A DNA stretch of 64,000 nucleotides, from NCBI RefSeq assembly GCF_004362515.1, contig NZ_SNXU01000001.1:4278001-4342000 (forward strand), given 5' to 3'. The notes under the pieces are model-generated. The model saw nothing but the letters and a program-made list of their open reading frames with translations, searched no databases and was not told the origin of the DNA. This document shows positions 38,324 through 48,543 of the stretch, piece after piece. Source of the stretch: Actinokineospora alba (GTDB taxonomy: Bacteria; Actinomycetota; Actinomycetes; Mycobacteriales; Pseudonocardiaceae). The translations under genes were made by a program, and so were the position numbers. Each line of letters starts with the position of its first letter. The stretch's first letter is position 1.

Positions 38324-38854
38324 ATGCCCGCCGCCCAAGCCATGTCCGCGCTGTTGCTGGCCATGTCCGCCGACCGTCCCAGGTTGCGTGTGGACGTGAT
38401 GCCGGAGCGGTTCCTCTCCACGGTGCGCGGAGGGATCGAGGCGTGGGAGGCGGCGGTGGCGTCCTTCGACGCCGGCGGCGAGGCGACGGCCGCGCTGCCC
38501 ACCGTCGAGGCACTGTTCGAACCGGACACCGCGATCGCGCGAGCCGCGGCCGCCGCCGAGGACTCCGTGCGGTTCGGTGTCGGCAAGCCGATCGACAAAC
38601 TGGTCGTCGGGCTGGTCAAGGTCCACCGCGAACTGGTCAAGGCCAACCGCAGGCCGGTCGCGATGGTCCGCAAGGCCGCCGTCATGGAACGCCGCGCGAC
38701 GAGCCGCTGGCGCGGCGCCGAGGGGCGCAAGGGAGTCCTGGTCGACCGGGATCTGCAACTGGAGGAAACCCGGGTCGAGGTCCGCTCCCTGCTCGACGAC
38801 GCGCGCGCCGTGGCCGACCTCATGCACCGCTGGCGCGCGCAGCCGGTGGCATAA
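38324..38854 (+). CDS. Hypothetical protein, unknown
   Basis: A 176-aa Ala/Arg/Val-rich, mostly helical product; segments LVKVHRELVKANRRPVAMVRKAAVMERRATSRW and VEVRSLLDDARAVADLMHRW look like amphipathic helices. I recognise no domain. ATG 38324 is chosen for GGAGG four bases upstream; the frame is open from GTG 38243. Divergent from the ABC exporter. The next gene begins 17 nt later. Confidence 0.6.
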   Translation: MPAAQAMSALLLAMSADRPRLRVDVMPERFLSTVRGGIEAWEAAVASFDAGGEATAALPTVEALFEPDTAIARAAAAAEDSVRFGVGKPIDKLVVGLVKVHRELVKANRRPVAMVRKAAVMERRATSRWRGAEGRKGVLVDRDLQLEETRVEVRSLLDDARAVADLMHRWRAQPVA

Positions 38855-38871
38855 CTGACACCCTGGTCTCG

Positions 38872-39711
38872 ATGGCACCACACCGCGAGGCCGCCGACGA
38901 GCGGGTCGAACAGGTCCGCGACGACGCCGCGGGCCGCTTCCGGCTCGCCCGGGAGTTCTACCGGACCCCGGGCCGCCGCGGTTTCGCGCGCGGCGAACTG
39001 AGCTTCCTGCGCTGGGAGTTCGAGCGCGGCGTGCTGTCGCCGGTGCGGGGGAGCCCGTGGTGGCGGGCGGTCAACGAGCGCCTGCTGCGCGACAAGATCG
39101 AAGCCGACCTGGCGCGCGGTGGCCAGGTGTCCTCGCGCGCGGTCGAACTCTGGACCGACTTCGTCCGCGGGCCGACGCCGGTCACCTGGTACCGGGCGCA
39201 CAACGCCAGCGTCGTCGCCGGCTACCTCGAACACGAGGAACTCGCCCACGACGAGACCCCGCTCGAACGTTTCATGATCAACGTAACCTTGGTCCGCGCG
39301 CTCTACGCGCACGCGCTGGTCGCCGAGCCCCGGCTGGCCGCGGGCCGACTCGGCCGCGCGGCCAGACACCTCGGCGACCCTCGCTATGGGACGGTCGGCC
39401 TGTTCCTCAGCCTGCGCCGGGTCTTCCCGCAGCACTACCCGGTGGTGGGCGGCTCGCTGGCCCGGCTCCTCGCCGAGGAGGGAAGCCTGCCGCGGCTGCT
39501 CGACTTCGGCGTGATCCTCCCGCGGCTGGAGCAGCTCTACGGCTTCGCGGCGAAGTCGCTGGATGAGCCGCGGATCACGGAGCTGATCACCGACGGCATC
39601 CCGTCCTACGGCCAGGCGCCTGTGGAGCCCTCAGCGTGGACGGTCAACCGCCCCAGCCTCACCATGCGACTCGTGCGGCAGGCCACGAAACCGGTGGCGG
39701 ACAGCCGTTGA
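38872..39711 (+). CDS. Conserved hypothetical protein, unknown
   Basis: This 279-aa soluble protein reads RFRLAREFYRTPGRRGFARGELSFLRWEFERGVL, then WYRAHNASVVAGYLEHEELAHDETPLERFMINVTLVRALYAHALVAEP and a C-terminal ...NRPSLTMRLVRQATKP. The composition and conserved-looking His/Asp/Glu residues suggest a helical enzyme or binding protein, but I cannot name a family. The ATG at 38872 lacks a Shine-Dalgarno; CACCCT sits seven bases upstream. The in-frame upstream region overlaps the previous gene and is not used. Confidence 0.68.
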   Translation: MAPHREAADERVEQVRDDAAGRFRLAREFYRTPGRRGFARGELSFLRWEFERGVLSPVRGSPWWRAVNERLLRDKIEADLARGGQVSSRAVELWTDFVRGPTPVTWYRAHNASVVAGYLEHEELAHDETPLERFMINVTLVRALYAHALVAEPRLAAGRLGRAARHLGDPRYGTVGLFLSLRRVFPQHYPVVGGSLARLLAEEGSLPRLLDFGVILPRLEQLYGFAAKSLDEPRITELITDGIPSYGQAPVEPSAWTVNRPSLTMRLVRQATKPVADSR

Positions 39712-39719
39712 GGTCGCGC

Positions 39720-40391
39720 TCATCCCCGCGCTGTCGCGGAACGGTCGCGGAGAACGGCCACGCCGTCGCCCTCGAGTTCCTCGCAATATCGGACGCGCCC
39801 GGTCATGGCCATGATCAAGGCCAGCGTGGGGCCGGACACCAACGGCCCGGAAACGGTGGTGAAGGGGCCGTCGGTGGCGACGAGTCGGAGGCCGCCGATG
39901 CGCCCTTTGGCGAGGACGACGAGGTCGGAACCGCCGTAGTACTCGGCCAGTGGAGTCAGCGTCGAGATCGGGTAGTCGCGTCGCAGACCCAGCGGCCTGC
40001 GGATGTCCTCGCCGTGCACGACCGCTTCGCCGAGCATCGCGACGACCGGTAGCGGTGGTTTGGTGGTGCTGGTGACCACCTGGCGAAAGCGTGCGAGCGT
40101 GTCGGCCGGAGTCGCGCCCAGGTGCTGGGCCAGCCGCATGGCGACCTGTTTGTCGAAGTCGAACCGGCAGCGGATCACCCCCGCCAGCCATCGCACGGGC
40201 GTGAGACTCGCCGCCGCGGTCAGGTGCGCGAGCACCTCGCGCACCGTGAGACCGGTGCTCAACGACGGTGTCGCCCACTGCCGGTCGGTCAGGTCGGCGA
40301 GGTCGGTCGCCAGCGCGGCGCGCTCGGCGTGCACCAGCGGCCAGAGGCCGGTCGTGCGCCGGAGGTCTGTCGGTGGTTCTGGTGTGGTCAT
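39720..40391 (-). CDS. Maleylpyruvate isomerase-family mycothiol-dependent enzyme
   Basis: The 223-aa product fits the DinB-like mycothiol-dependent enzyme family: N-terminal helix [46 protein letters not shown] with the metal-binding His in LAHL, a second conserved His in [15 protein letters not shown], and a C-terminal alpha/beta lobe. Such proteins use mycothiol (the actinobacterial thiol) for isomerase or S-transferase reactions; the substrate here is unknown. It converges on the preceding hypothetical. Confidence 0.85.
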   Translation of the reverse strand: MTTPEPPTDLRRTTGLWPLVHAERAALATDLADLTDRQWATPSLSTGLTVREVLAHLTAAASLTPVRWLAGVIRCRFDFDKQVAMRLAQHLGATPADTLARFRQVVTSTTKPPLPVVAMLGEAVVHGEDIRRPLGLRRDYPISTLTPLAEYYGGSDLVVLAKGRIGGLRLVATDGPFTTVSGPLVSGPTLALIMAMTGRVRYCEELEGDGVAVLRDRSATARG

Positions 40392-40499
40392 CGCGACGGG
40401 GGCTCCTGGGGTCAGGCGAGTCGGTCGCTCGCTTCACAAGTGAGACCGTGTCGACGGCGTGGAATCGTCGCCTGTCCGATCACCGATCCGGAAGCTCGG

Positions 40500-41066
40500 T
40501 CAGCCGTCCAGGTAGTGCTGGATCACCGGGGCCACCACGGCGACGACCTCGTCATCGGTGGCCGAGGCCATCGGCTCGACCCGCACCACGTACCGGACCA
40601 TCGCCAGTCCCACCAGTTGCGCGGCCATCGCCGTCATCCGCAGCCGGGGGACCCCCAGCGCCGTCGCGACCTTCGTCAGCACCGCGCGCTCCAGGAATTC
40701 GCGGAGCATCTTGGCGGCCTGTTCGTTGGTCGACACCGAGCGCAGCAGGGCCAGGAACGACTTGCCGGGTTCCGGGGCCGACCACAAGCCGAGCATCAGC
40801 CGCACCAGCCGCTCGCCCGCGTGGTCGCGGGGGCCGTTCAGCACGACCTCGGCCATGACCGTCGGGTTGACCGGCAGGCTCAGCGCCTCGACGAAGACCT
40901 GCTCCTTCGTGCCGAAGAAGTGGTGGATGAGCGCCGGGTTGACCTCCGCCTCCGCCGCGATCCCGCGGATCGTCGCCCCGCCGTAGCCGAGCGCGCCGAA
41001 CTGGGTGCGCGCGGCGGACAGGATGTGCTCGCGTGTCTGGGTCTGTCCCGGTCTGCGGCCTGCCAT
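40500..41066 (-). CDS. TetR family transcriptional regulator
   Basis: A 188-aa TetR-type regulator with the [47 protein letters not shown] and a long helical C-domain (TetR_C-type [22 protein letters not shown]). GGGGAGG precedes ATG 41066. It is closely similar in plan to the TetR at 42791-43399 (shared [47 protein letters not shown]), so the two are probably paralogues flanking hisF-hisI. Divergent from hisF by 57 bp; I see no clear palindrome there. Confidence 0.92.
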   Translation of the reverse strand: MAGRRPGQTQTREHILSAARTQFGALGYGGATIRGIAAEAEVNPALIHHFFGTKEQVFVEALSLPVNPTVMAEVVLNGPRDHAGERLVRLMLGLWSAPEPGKSFLALLRSVSTNEQAAKMLREFLERAVLTKVATALGVPRLRMTAMAAQLVGLAMVRYVVRVEPMASATDDEVVAVVAPVIQHYLDG

Positions 41067-41123
41067 CGCCTCCCCTTCATGGTCCTTCGGACCCCAGTAT
41101 CGTCGCCACGTAGGCTCGGAGGC

Positions 41124-41897
41124 ATGTCTGTAGCGGTGCGCGTGATCCCTTGTCTCGATGTCGACGCGGGCCGGGTGGTGAAGGGTGTCAACTTCGCCGA
41201 CCTGGTCGACGCGGGCGACCCGGTGGCACTGGCCGCCGCCTACGACGCCGAAGGCGCCGACGAACTGACCTTCCTGGACGTCACCGCGTCCTCTTCGGAC
41301 CGCGAGACCACGTTCGATGTCGTCCGCCGCACCGCCGAGCAGGTCTTCATCCCGCTGACGGTCGGCGGCGGCGTCCGCGAAGTCGGCGACGTCGACAAAC
41401 TGCTCCGCGCAGGCGCGGACAAGGTCAGCATCAACACCGCCGCCATCGCCCGCCCAGAGTTCCTCCGCGAGGCGTCGCACCGCTACGGCGCCCAGTGCAT
41501 CGTCCTGTCGGTCGACGCCCGCCGCGTCCCCGAGGGCTCCGCGCCGACGCCGTCCGGCTTCGAGGTCACCACCCACGGCGGCAGGCGCGGCACCGGCATC
41601 GACGCCGTCGAGTGGGCCGCGCGCGGCCAGGAGCTGGGTGTGGGCGAGATCCTGCTCAACTCGATGGACGCCGACGGCACCAAGGCGGGCTTCGACCTGG
41701 ACCTGATCGACCTGGTCCGCGCCGTCGTGGACGTGCCGCTGATCGCCAGCGGGGGAGCGGGCGCACTGGAACACTTCCCACCCGCCGTCGCCCACGGCGC
41801 CGACGCGGTCCTCGCGGCCAGCGTGTTCCACTTCGGACAGCTACGCATCGGCGAGGTCAAGGACACCCTGCGGGCGGCCGGGGTCGAGGTGCGGTGA
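41124..41897 (+). CDS. hisF: Imidazole glycerol phosphate synthase, cyclase subunit
   Basis: The 257-aa barrel protein shows [19 protein letters not shown] with catalytic Asp12, [46 protein letters not shown] and [18 protein letters not shown] containing the second catalytic Asp. With HisH it forms IGP and AICAR. ATG 41124 follows TAGGCT (41111-41116) by seven bases, indicating a leaderless third his block. GTGA overlap with the next gene. Confidence 0.98.
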   Translation: MSVAVRVIPCLDVDAGRVVKGVNFADLVDAGDPVALAAAYDAEGADELTFLDVTASSSDRETTFDVVRRTAEQVFIPLTVGGGVREVGDVDKLLRAGADKVSINTAAIARPEFLREASHRYGAQCIVLSVDARRVPEGSAPTPSGFEVTTHGGRRGTGIDAVEWAARGQELGVGEILLNSMDADGTKAGFDLDLIDLVRAVVDVPLIASGGAGALEHFPPAVAHGADAVLAASVFHFGQLRIGEVKDTLRAAGVEVR

Positions 41898-42238
41898 GAC
41901 CGCTCGAGGTCCGACTGTCGGCAGCGATCGTCGGTGCCGCCGCAGTGGTCTTCCTCGGGCTGGCACTGCTGCGCGAAGAGCCTGGCGTGCTGCGGTTTCC
42001 AGTGGTGCTGGCGGTGATCGCGGCCGTGGCGATCGCGGCGATGTGGACCAGAATCCGCTTGGCCGCTCTCGTCGCCGTCGGCCTGCTTGCCTTGGCACAC
42101 ACGGTGATCGCGCTAGGCGCCCTCCCGTGGTGGGCCCGGGTGTCGTCGGGCCTCCTGGCCGCCGCACATGTGTACGTGGTGATCTTGTTGCTGACCGGCC
42201 CCGCACGGGCCCACTTCACGGGAGTGCCGAATGACTGA
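41894..42238 (+). CDS. Small four-helix membrane protein between hisF and hisI
   Basis: A 114-aa almost entirely hydrophobic product with four predicted helices ([53 protein letters not shown] and [18 protein letters not shown]). GTG 41894 overlaps the hisF stop, and its 3' end overlaps hisI by 8 nt, so all three are translated together. No family recognised; one of five small membrane proteins embedded in the his/trp operons here. Confidence 0.75.
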   Translation: MRPLEVRLSAAIVGAAAVVFLGLALLREEPGVLRFPVVLAVIAAVAIAAMWTRIRLAALVAVGLLALAHTVIALGALPWWARVSSGLLAAAHVYVVILLLTGPARAHFTGVPND

Positions 42239-42575
42239 GCTGGACCCGGAAATCGCCGGCCTCCTCAAGCGCAACGCCGAAGGCCTGGTGTGTGCTGTCG
42301 CCCAACAGCGCGGCACCGGCGAGGTCCTCATGGTCGCCTGGATGAACGACGAAGCACTCCACCTGACCCTGACCACCAGGCGAGCCACCTACTTCTCCAG
42401 GAGCAGGGGCAAACTGTGGATCAAGGGCGAAACCTCAGGCCACACCCAGGAAGTCCACGACGTACGACTCGACTGCGACGGCGACACAATCCTGCTGACC
42501 GTCGACCAGCAAGGCGCGGCTTGCCACACCGGCGACCGCACCTGCTTCGACGCACGACAACTAATGAAGTCTTAA
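42231..42575 (+). CDS. hisI: Phosphoribosyl-AMP cyclohydrolase
   Basis: The 114-aa monofunctional enzyme opens the PR-AMP ring. It has [44 protein letters not shown] near the N-terminus and the metal/catalytic block [26 protein letters not shown] with Asp and Cys ligands. No HisE domain is fused. It ends the third his block, 29 nt before a large palindromic element that could act as terminator. Confidence 0.97.
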   Translation: MTELDPEIAGLLKRNAEGLVCAVAQQRGTGEVLMVAWMNDEALHLTLTTRRATYFSRSRGKLWIKGETSGHTQEVHDVRLDCDGDTILLTVDQQGAACHTGDRTCFDARQLMKS

Positions 42576-42604
42576 CGCTGGAACGTGAGAGGCCAATCCT
42601 CACT

Positions 42605-42746
42605 GCCTGTTTGGGTGGTTCGCCTTGATTTGGGGTGAAATGGGCCTAAACTTTCGCGGCGCGGGGCAGTTTCCCTATCCTGCCCGCTTTACCCGCGCAG
42701 GCCCATTTCCGGGGTCCCCAAATCAAGGCGAACCACCCAAACAGGC
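42605..42746. repeat. 142-nt compound palindromic element after hisI
   Basis: Perfect 31-bp inverted arms lie at 42605-42635 and 42716-42746. After 1 and 6 unpaired bases the pairing resumes with a perfect 11-bp stem (42637-42647 with 42699-42709), and an inner 7-bp stem GCGCGGG/CCCGCGC (42659-42665 with 42692-42698). The whole forms one long hairpin or cruciform. It contains no gene. It may terminate the his transcript, or be a member of a dispersed palindromic repeat or non-autonomous mobile element family. Confidence 0.9.
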
Positions 42747-42790
42747 CCCCTGCAAAGCCCGCAGCCCACGCGCAAAGCCCGCAGAGAGCC

Positions 42791-43399
42791 TCAGTCCAGG
42801 GCCCCAGTCAGATAACGCTGAACATTCGGCCCAATAGCCCGAACCAACGTCTCCACATCAGATTCAGCCAACGGATCGAACTTGGCCACATACCGAACAA
42901 CCCCAAGCCCGATCATCTGCGAGGCAACAAGATTCGCCCGCAACTCCGGCCGATCGTCAGCAACAGTCCCAGCCAACTGAGCGAACACGTTCTTGAGAAA
43001 GAAGTCCCGCAAGGCGTGCGCCACCTGCTCATGCGCCGCCACACTCCGGATCAGCGCCGCGAACACCCCACCCCCCTGGACGTCCCAGTTCGTCAGGAAC
43101 GTCCGGATGATCCGCGACCCCAAGTCGTCGACGCCACCTTCGAGCAGGTGGGCGATGATCTCCTTCGGGTTGAACGGCAGTTGCAGCACCGCCTCCCCGA
43201 ACAGCGCGTCCTTCCCGCCGAACCAGTGGTTGACCATCGCCGCGTCCACCCCGGCGCGGGCCGCGATCGCCCGGACGGTGGCCCCGTCGTACCCCTGTTC
43301 GCTGAACACCTCGCGGGCCGCGGCGAGCAGCGCCGCGCGCGTGTCGGTGCCGCCGGGGCGACGCCCGCGCTTGGGGGTCTGCTGAACTTCGTCCGCCAT
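42791..43399 (-). CDS. TetR family transcriptional regulator
   Basis: The 202-aa protein has a basic N-terminus (PKRGRRPGGTDTR), then the TetR HTH LLAAAREVFSEQGYDGATVRAIAARAGVDAAMVNHWFGGKDALF and a helical effector domain (IRSVAAHEQVAHALRDFFLKNVF). It is paralogous to the TetR at 40500-41066. A 16-bp palindrome 31 nt upstream is a likely operator, with TATTAT (minus strand, about 43422-43427) as -10. ATG 43399 also has CATGAT six bases before it. Divergent from trpE. Confidence 0.92.
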   Translation of the reverse strand: MADEVQQTPKRGRRPGGTDTRAALLAAAREVFSEQGYDGATVRAIAARAGVDAAMVNHWFGGKDALFGEAVLQLPFNPKEIIAHLLEGGVDDLGSRIIRTFLTNWDVQGGGVFAALIRSVAAHEQVAHALRDFFLKNVFAQLAGTVADDRPELRANLVASQMIGLGVVRYVAKFDPLAESDVETLVRAIGPNVQRYLTGALD

Positions 43400-43429
43400 A
43401 GCATCATCATGGAGCAGACGTGATAATAG

Positions 43430-43445
43430 TTCAACATATGTTGAA
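43430..43445. promoter_or_regulatory. 16-bp perfect palindrome, probable TetR operator
   Basis: TTCAACATATGTTGAA is a perfect palindrome in the 93-bp region between the divergent tetR and trpE genes. It sits beside a TATTAT -10 for tetR and 47 bp before the trpE ATG, so autoregulation is more likely than control of trpE, though both are possible. Confidence 0.7.
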
Positions 43446-43492
43446 TTACCCCACTCCCCACGGGCGTGCGTGCCACCCGGCAGAATGTGGCC

Positions 43493-45043
43493 ATGGTCAG
43501 CGCCATCGGCATCGCGTCCCGGGTCCCATCGACCACCGGGATGGGTGAGATCAGCCCCACCCGCGAGGAGTTCCACACCCTCGCGGCGGACCGGCGCGTC
43601 ATCCCGGTCGTGCGGCGGGTCCTCGCCGACGCCGAGACGCCCGTCGGGGTCTACCGCAAGCTCGCGGGCGACCGCTCGGGCACCTTCCTCTTCGAGTCCG
43701 CCGAGAACGGCCGCTCCTGGTCGCGCTGGTCGTTCGTCGGAGTGAACAGCCCCGCCGCGCTCACCGCGAACGGCGGCGAGGCGCACTGGCTCGGCACCCC
43801 GCCCGTCGGCCTGCCGACCGGCGGCGACCCGCTCGAGGCGCTCAACGAGACGGTCAAGGCGCTGCACACCGATCCGCTGCCGGGGCTGCCGCCGCTGACC
43901 GGTGGGATGGTCGGCTACGTCGGCTACGACGCGGTCCGCAGGCTGGAGCGGCTCCCCGAGCTGGCCGAGGATGACCTGAAGCTGCCCGAGCTGGTGATGC
44001 TGCTGGCCACCGACCTGGCCGCGCTTGACCACCACGAGGGCACGATCACCCTCATCGCCAACGCCGTGAACTGGGACAACTCGCCCGAACGGGTCGACGC
44101 GGCCTACGACGACGCCGTCGCCCGGCTCAACGCGATGACCCACGACCTGCAGACGCCCGCCGCGCCCACGGCCGCGGTGTTCGACCGGCCCAAGCCGGAC
44201 TACACGCGCAGGCGCGAGCCGGCCGACTATCAGGCCGCCGTCGAGACCGCCAAGGAAGCGATCCGCGCCGGCGAGGCGTTCCAGGTCGTGGTGTCGCAGC
44301 GGTTCGAGATGCGCACCCAGGCCGACCCGCTCGACGTCTACCGGGTGCTGCGCACCACCAACCCGAGCCCGTACATGTACCTGCTGAAGCTCGACGGGTT
44401 CAGCATCGTCGGGTCCAGCCCCGAGGCCCTGGTTACCGTCCGGGACGGCCGCGCCACCACGCACCCCATCGCCGGGACGCGCTGGCGCGGGGTCGACCCC
44501 GAGGAAGACCAGATCCTGGAGAAGGACCTGCTCGCCGACGAGAAGGAGCGCGCCGAGCACGTCATGCTCGTCGACCTCGGCCGCAACGACCTCGGCCGGG
44601 TCTGCAAGCCCGGCACCGTGCACGTCGTCGACTTCTTCCGGGTCGAGCGCTACAGCCACGTCATGCACATCGTGTCCACGGTCACCGGCGAGCTGGCGGA
44701 GGGCAAGACCGCGTTCGACGCCGTCGCGGCCTGCTTCCCGGCGGGCACCCTCTCCGGCGCGCCCAAGCCGCGGGCGATGGAGCTGATCGAGGAGCTCGAG
44801 CCCACCCGGCGCGGCCTCTACGGCGGCGTCGTGGGCTACCTCGACTTCGCGGGCGACGGCGACACCGCCATCGCCATCCGCACCGCGCTCATCCGCGACG
44901 GGGTCGCGTACGTGCAGGCGGGCGCGGGCATCGTCGCCGACTCCAACCCCGCGGCCGAGGACACCGAGTGCGTCAACAAGGCGGGTGCGGTCCTGGCCGC
45001 CATCGCCACCGCGGAGACCATGCGTGAGGCCACCGGTGGCTGA
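43493..45043 (+). CDS. trpE: Anthranilate synthase component I
   Basis: A 516-aa chorismate-utilising enzyme. The N-terminal feedback region carries [11 protein letters not shown] near residue 62, in place of the LLES motif. The catalytic half has [58 protein letters not shown] and [23 protein letters not shown]. Component II (trpG/pabA) is not in the window. ATG 43493 has CAGAAT (43481-43486) six bases upstream; GTG 43466 and ATG 43541 are in-frame alternatives. Confidence 0.97.
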   Translation: MVSAIGIASRVPSTTGMGEISPTREEFHTLAADRRVIPVVRRVLADAETPVGVYRKLAGDRSGTFLFESAENGRSWSRWSFVGVNSPAALTANGGEAHWLGTPPVGLPTGGDPLEALNETVKALHTDPLPGLPPLTGGMVGYVGYDAVRRLERLPELAEDDLKLPELVMLLATDLAALDHHEGTITLIANAVNWDNSPERVDAAYDDAVARLNAMTHDLQTPAAPTAAVFDRPKPDYTRRREPADYQAAVETAKEAIRAGEAFQVVVSQRFEMRTQADPLDVYRVLRTTNPSPYMYLLKLDGFSIVGSSPEALVTVRDGRATTHPIAGTRWRGVDPEEDQILEKDLLADEKERAEHVMLVDLGRNDLGRVCKPGTVHVVDFFRVERYSHVMHIVSTVTGELAEGKTAFDAVAACFPAGTLSGAPKPRAMELIEELEPTRRGLYGGVVGYLDFAGDGDTAIAIRTALIRDGVAYVQAGAGIVADSNPAAEDTECVNKAGAVLAAIATAETMREATGG

Positions 45044-45063
45044 GCTTTCCCTTGTGCGCGGCC

Positions 45064-45579
45064 ATGAACGCTAAGCGTCCACTGTGGATTGTGTGTCTGC
45101 TGCTGGCGCTGTCGGCTCTGGCGCTGTGGGGCTCGTCGCGGCTGAGCTGGGGCACGGACTTCCGGTCGCAGTCGCCGGTGTTCGACATCGACGCCTACGA
45201 GCGGGTCCCGGTCGTGGGCGCCGACATGCTGCCCGCCCTGGTGCCACTGGCGCTGTTCTCGCTCGCCGCCATCGCCGCGGCCGTCGCGCTGGGCGGCTGG
45301 GTCCGGTTGGCTGTCGGCGGCCTGGTGGCGCTCCTGGGGCTGGTGCCGCTGATACTGCCGCTGGGCGACGATCCGCTGCTCTGGGGACGGGCACTCGCGG
45401 TGACCGGCGGTGCGCTGATGGTGGCCGCCGGAACGCTGCTGGTGGTCCGCGGGCGCGGCATGCCCCGGCTCGGTTCCAAATACCGGACTCCGAAGGCGGC
45501 CAACGAGTCTACCGCCTCCGAACCCGATCTCTGGCGGGCGCTGTCCGAGGGGGACGATCCCACCGCGCGGGAGAGCTGA
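45064..45579 (+). CDS. Trp operon-associated membrane protein (TIGR02234-like)
   Basis: A 171-aa protein with four hydrophobic segments (LWIVCLLLALSALALWGSSRLSW at the N-terminus, then LVPLALFSLAAIAAAVALG, LAVGGLVALLGLVPLIL, GGALMVAAGTLLVV) and a polar C-terminal tail ending LWRALSEGDDPT. Membrane proteins of this type between trpE and trpC are known in Actinobacteria as a trp-operon-associated family of unknown function. A GTG at 45052 is an in-frame alternative start; neither has a good ribosome site. It probably shares the trpE transcript. Confidence 0.85.
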   Translation: MNAKRPLWIVCLLLALSALALWGSSRLSWGTDFRSQSPVFDIDAYERVPVVGADMLPALVPLALFSLAAIAAAVALGGWVRLAVGGLVALLGLVPLILPLGDDPLLWGRALAVTGGALMVAAGTLLVVRGRGMPRLGSKYRTPKAANESTASEPDLWRALSEGDDPTARES

Positions 45580-45643
45580 AGCGCGGACCCGGTGCCAGAC
45601 CGTCGGAAGGCTCGGAGTTAGCATCATTTAGGCGGAAGGGGCA

Positions 45644-45694
45644 ATGCTTGTGAGGCACTACACGAGCCGAACATCGATCGAGGGTGGCCAGTGA
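45644..45694 (+). CDS. Possible 16-codon leader ORF coupled to trpC
   Basis: ATG 45644 follows a strong GGAAGGGG and reads [16 protein letters not shown], ending in a TGA that overlaps the trpC GTG (GTGA at 45691-45694). TAGCAT at 45619-45624 is a plausible -10, giving a leader of about a dozen bases. The peptide contains no Trp, so classical attenuation is not suggested. It may serve to load ribosomes onto trpC, which has no ribosome site of its own. Confidence 0.42.
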   Translation: MLVRHYTSRTSIEGGQ

Positions 45695-46496
45695 GCATCC
45701 TCGAATCGATCGTCGACGGTGTCCGGGAGGACCTTGCCGTTCGCGAGGCGGCGATTCCGTTCGACGCCATCAAGGAGTTGGCAGCGAAGGCACCCGCGCC
45801 CAGGGACGCGATGAGCGCGTTGCGCGGTTCGGATGTGGGCGTGATCGCCGAAGTCAAGCGGCGCAGCCCCTCCAAGGGTGACCTGGCGGCCATCGCCGAC
45901 CCCGCGGCACTGGCCAAGGACTACGCCGAGGCGGGCGCCCGGGTCATCAGCGTGCTCACCGAGCAGCGGCGCTTCGGCGGCTCGCTCGCCGACCTCGACG
46001 CCGTCCGCGCCGTCGTGGACATTCCCGTGCTGCGCAAGGACTTCATCGTCAGCCCGTACCAGGTGCACGAGGCCCGCGCGCACGGCGCCGACCTGGTGCT
46101 GCTGATCGTCGCGGCGCTCGAGCAGAACGCGCTGGCGTCGCTGCTCGACCGGGTCGAGTCGCTCGGCATGACCGCGCTGGTCGAGGTGCACACCGCCGAA
46201 GAGGCCGACCGCGCCCTGGAAGCGGGCGCCAAGGTGATCGGCGTCAACGCCCGTGACCTGCACACACTCGAAGTCGACCGCGATGTCTTCGGCAGGCTCG
46301 CGCCGGGGCTGCCCTCGGGCATCGTCAAGATCGCCGAGTCCGGCGTCCGCGGCCCGAGCGACCTGATGACCTACGCCGGTGCCGGTGCCGACGCGGTGCT
46401 GGTAGGCGAGGGCCTGGTCGCGTCCGACGACCCGCGTGCCGCGCTGATCCAGCTGGTCACCGCCGGATCGCACCCCGCTTGCCCGAGGCCGAGTCG

Positions 46497-46500
<4 letters not shown>
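45691..46500 (+). CDS. trpC: Indole-3-glycerol phosphate synthase
   Basis: The 269-aa barrel enzyme shows [15 protein letters not shown] near residue 52, [56 protein letters not shown] and [13 protein letters not shown], all standard IGPS segments. No TrpF domain is fused. GTG 45691 lacks its own Shine-Dalgarno and is embedded in the end of a short upstream ORF. The last codon region overlaps trpB (ATGA). Confidence 0.97.
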
Positions 46501-47716
<1,216 letters not shown>

Positions 47717-47717
<1 letters not shown>

Positions 47718-48508
47718 TGGGCCTGGCCACGCTGTTCGAGGGCACCCGGGCCGAGGGGCGCGCCGCCCTGGTGGGCTACCTGCCCGCGGGTTACCCGACC
47801 GTCGACGCCTCGATCGAGCTGCTCAAGGGCATGATCGACGCGGGCTGCGACCTGGTCGAGGTCGGCGTCCCGTACTCCGACCCGGTGATGGACGGCCCGG
47901 TCATCCAGGCCGCCGCCGTCGAGGCCCTCAGCAACGGCTTCCGCCTGCGCGACGTGTTCCGCGTGGTCGAGGCGGTGTCGTCGCACGGCGGCAAGGCCGT
48001 CGTGATGACGTACTGGAACCCCGTGCACAAGTACGGCGTCGACGCTTTCACCCGTGACCTCGCCGCGGCCGGTGGCCTGGGAATCATCACCCCGGACCTG
48101 ATCCCGGACGAGGCCGCCGAGTGGATGGCCGCGTCCACCGAGCACGGCCTGGACCGGATCTTCCTAGTCGCGCCGTCGTCGTCGGACGAGCGGATCGCGA
48201 GCACGGTGAAGGCGTCGTCCGGTTTCGTCTACGCCACCGCGGTCATGGGCGTCACCGGCGCCCGCGACGCGGTCGGCTCGGCCGCGGAGGGCCTTGTCGC
48301 CCGCACCCGCGCGCACACCACGCTGCCGGTCGCCGTCGGCCTGGGTGTCCGCTCGGGGGCGCAGGCCGCTGAGGTAGCCGCGTTCGCGGACGCGGTGATC
48401 GTCGGCTCCGCCTTCGTCACCCGCGCCGCCTCGGGCGTCGACTCGGTCCGTGAGCTGGCCGCGGAACTGGCCGCGGGTGTGCGGAAGGCACCGACCCCCA
48501 TCGGATGA
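47717..48508 (+). CDS. trpA: Tryptophan synthase alpha chain
   Basis: The 263-aa subunit cleaves indole-3-glycerol phosphate. Catalytic Glu and Asp are in LVEVGVPYSDPVMDGPVIQAA near residues 48-60; LVGYLPAGYP, GGLGIITPDLIPDEA, FLVAPSSSDERI and VGLGVRSGAQAAEV are also typical. It is translationally coupled to trpB and ends the trp cluster. The next gene, on the other strand, is 35 nt away. Confidence 0.98.
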
Positions 48509-48543
48509 TGGTCTGAGTCAGTGCCCTCCGTGGCGCGGTTGGA

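Noticed and set aside
38225..38881. N-terminal extension of the ABC ATPase to 38881
   Set aside because: The extension runs antisense through the 38324 gene and past the dyad; the ATPase domain begins normally at ATG 38224.
40122..41123. Long N-terminal extension of hisF to 40122
   Set aside because: The extra region is antisense to the MMPI-type and tetR genes; HisF proteins start at RVIPCLDVD and TAGGCT precedes ATG 41124.
45644..45694. Trp attenuator before trpC
   Set aside because: The leader peptide has no Trp codons and I see no competing terminator hairpin; only a coupling role is considered.
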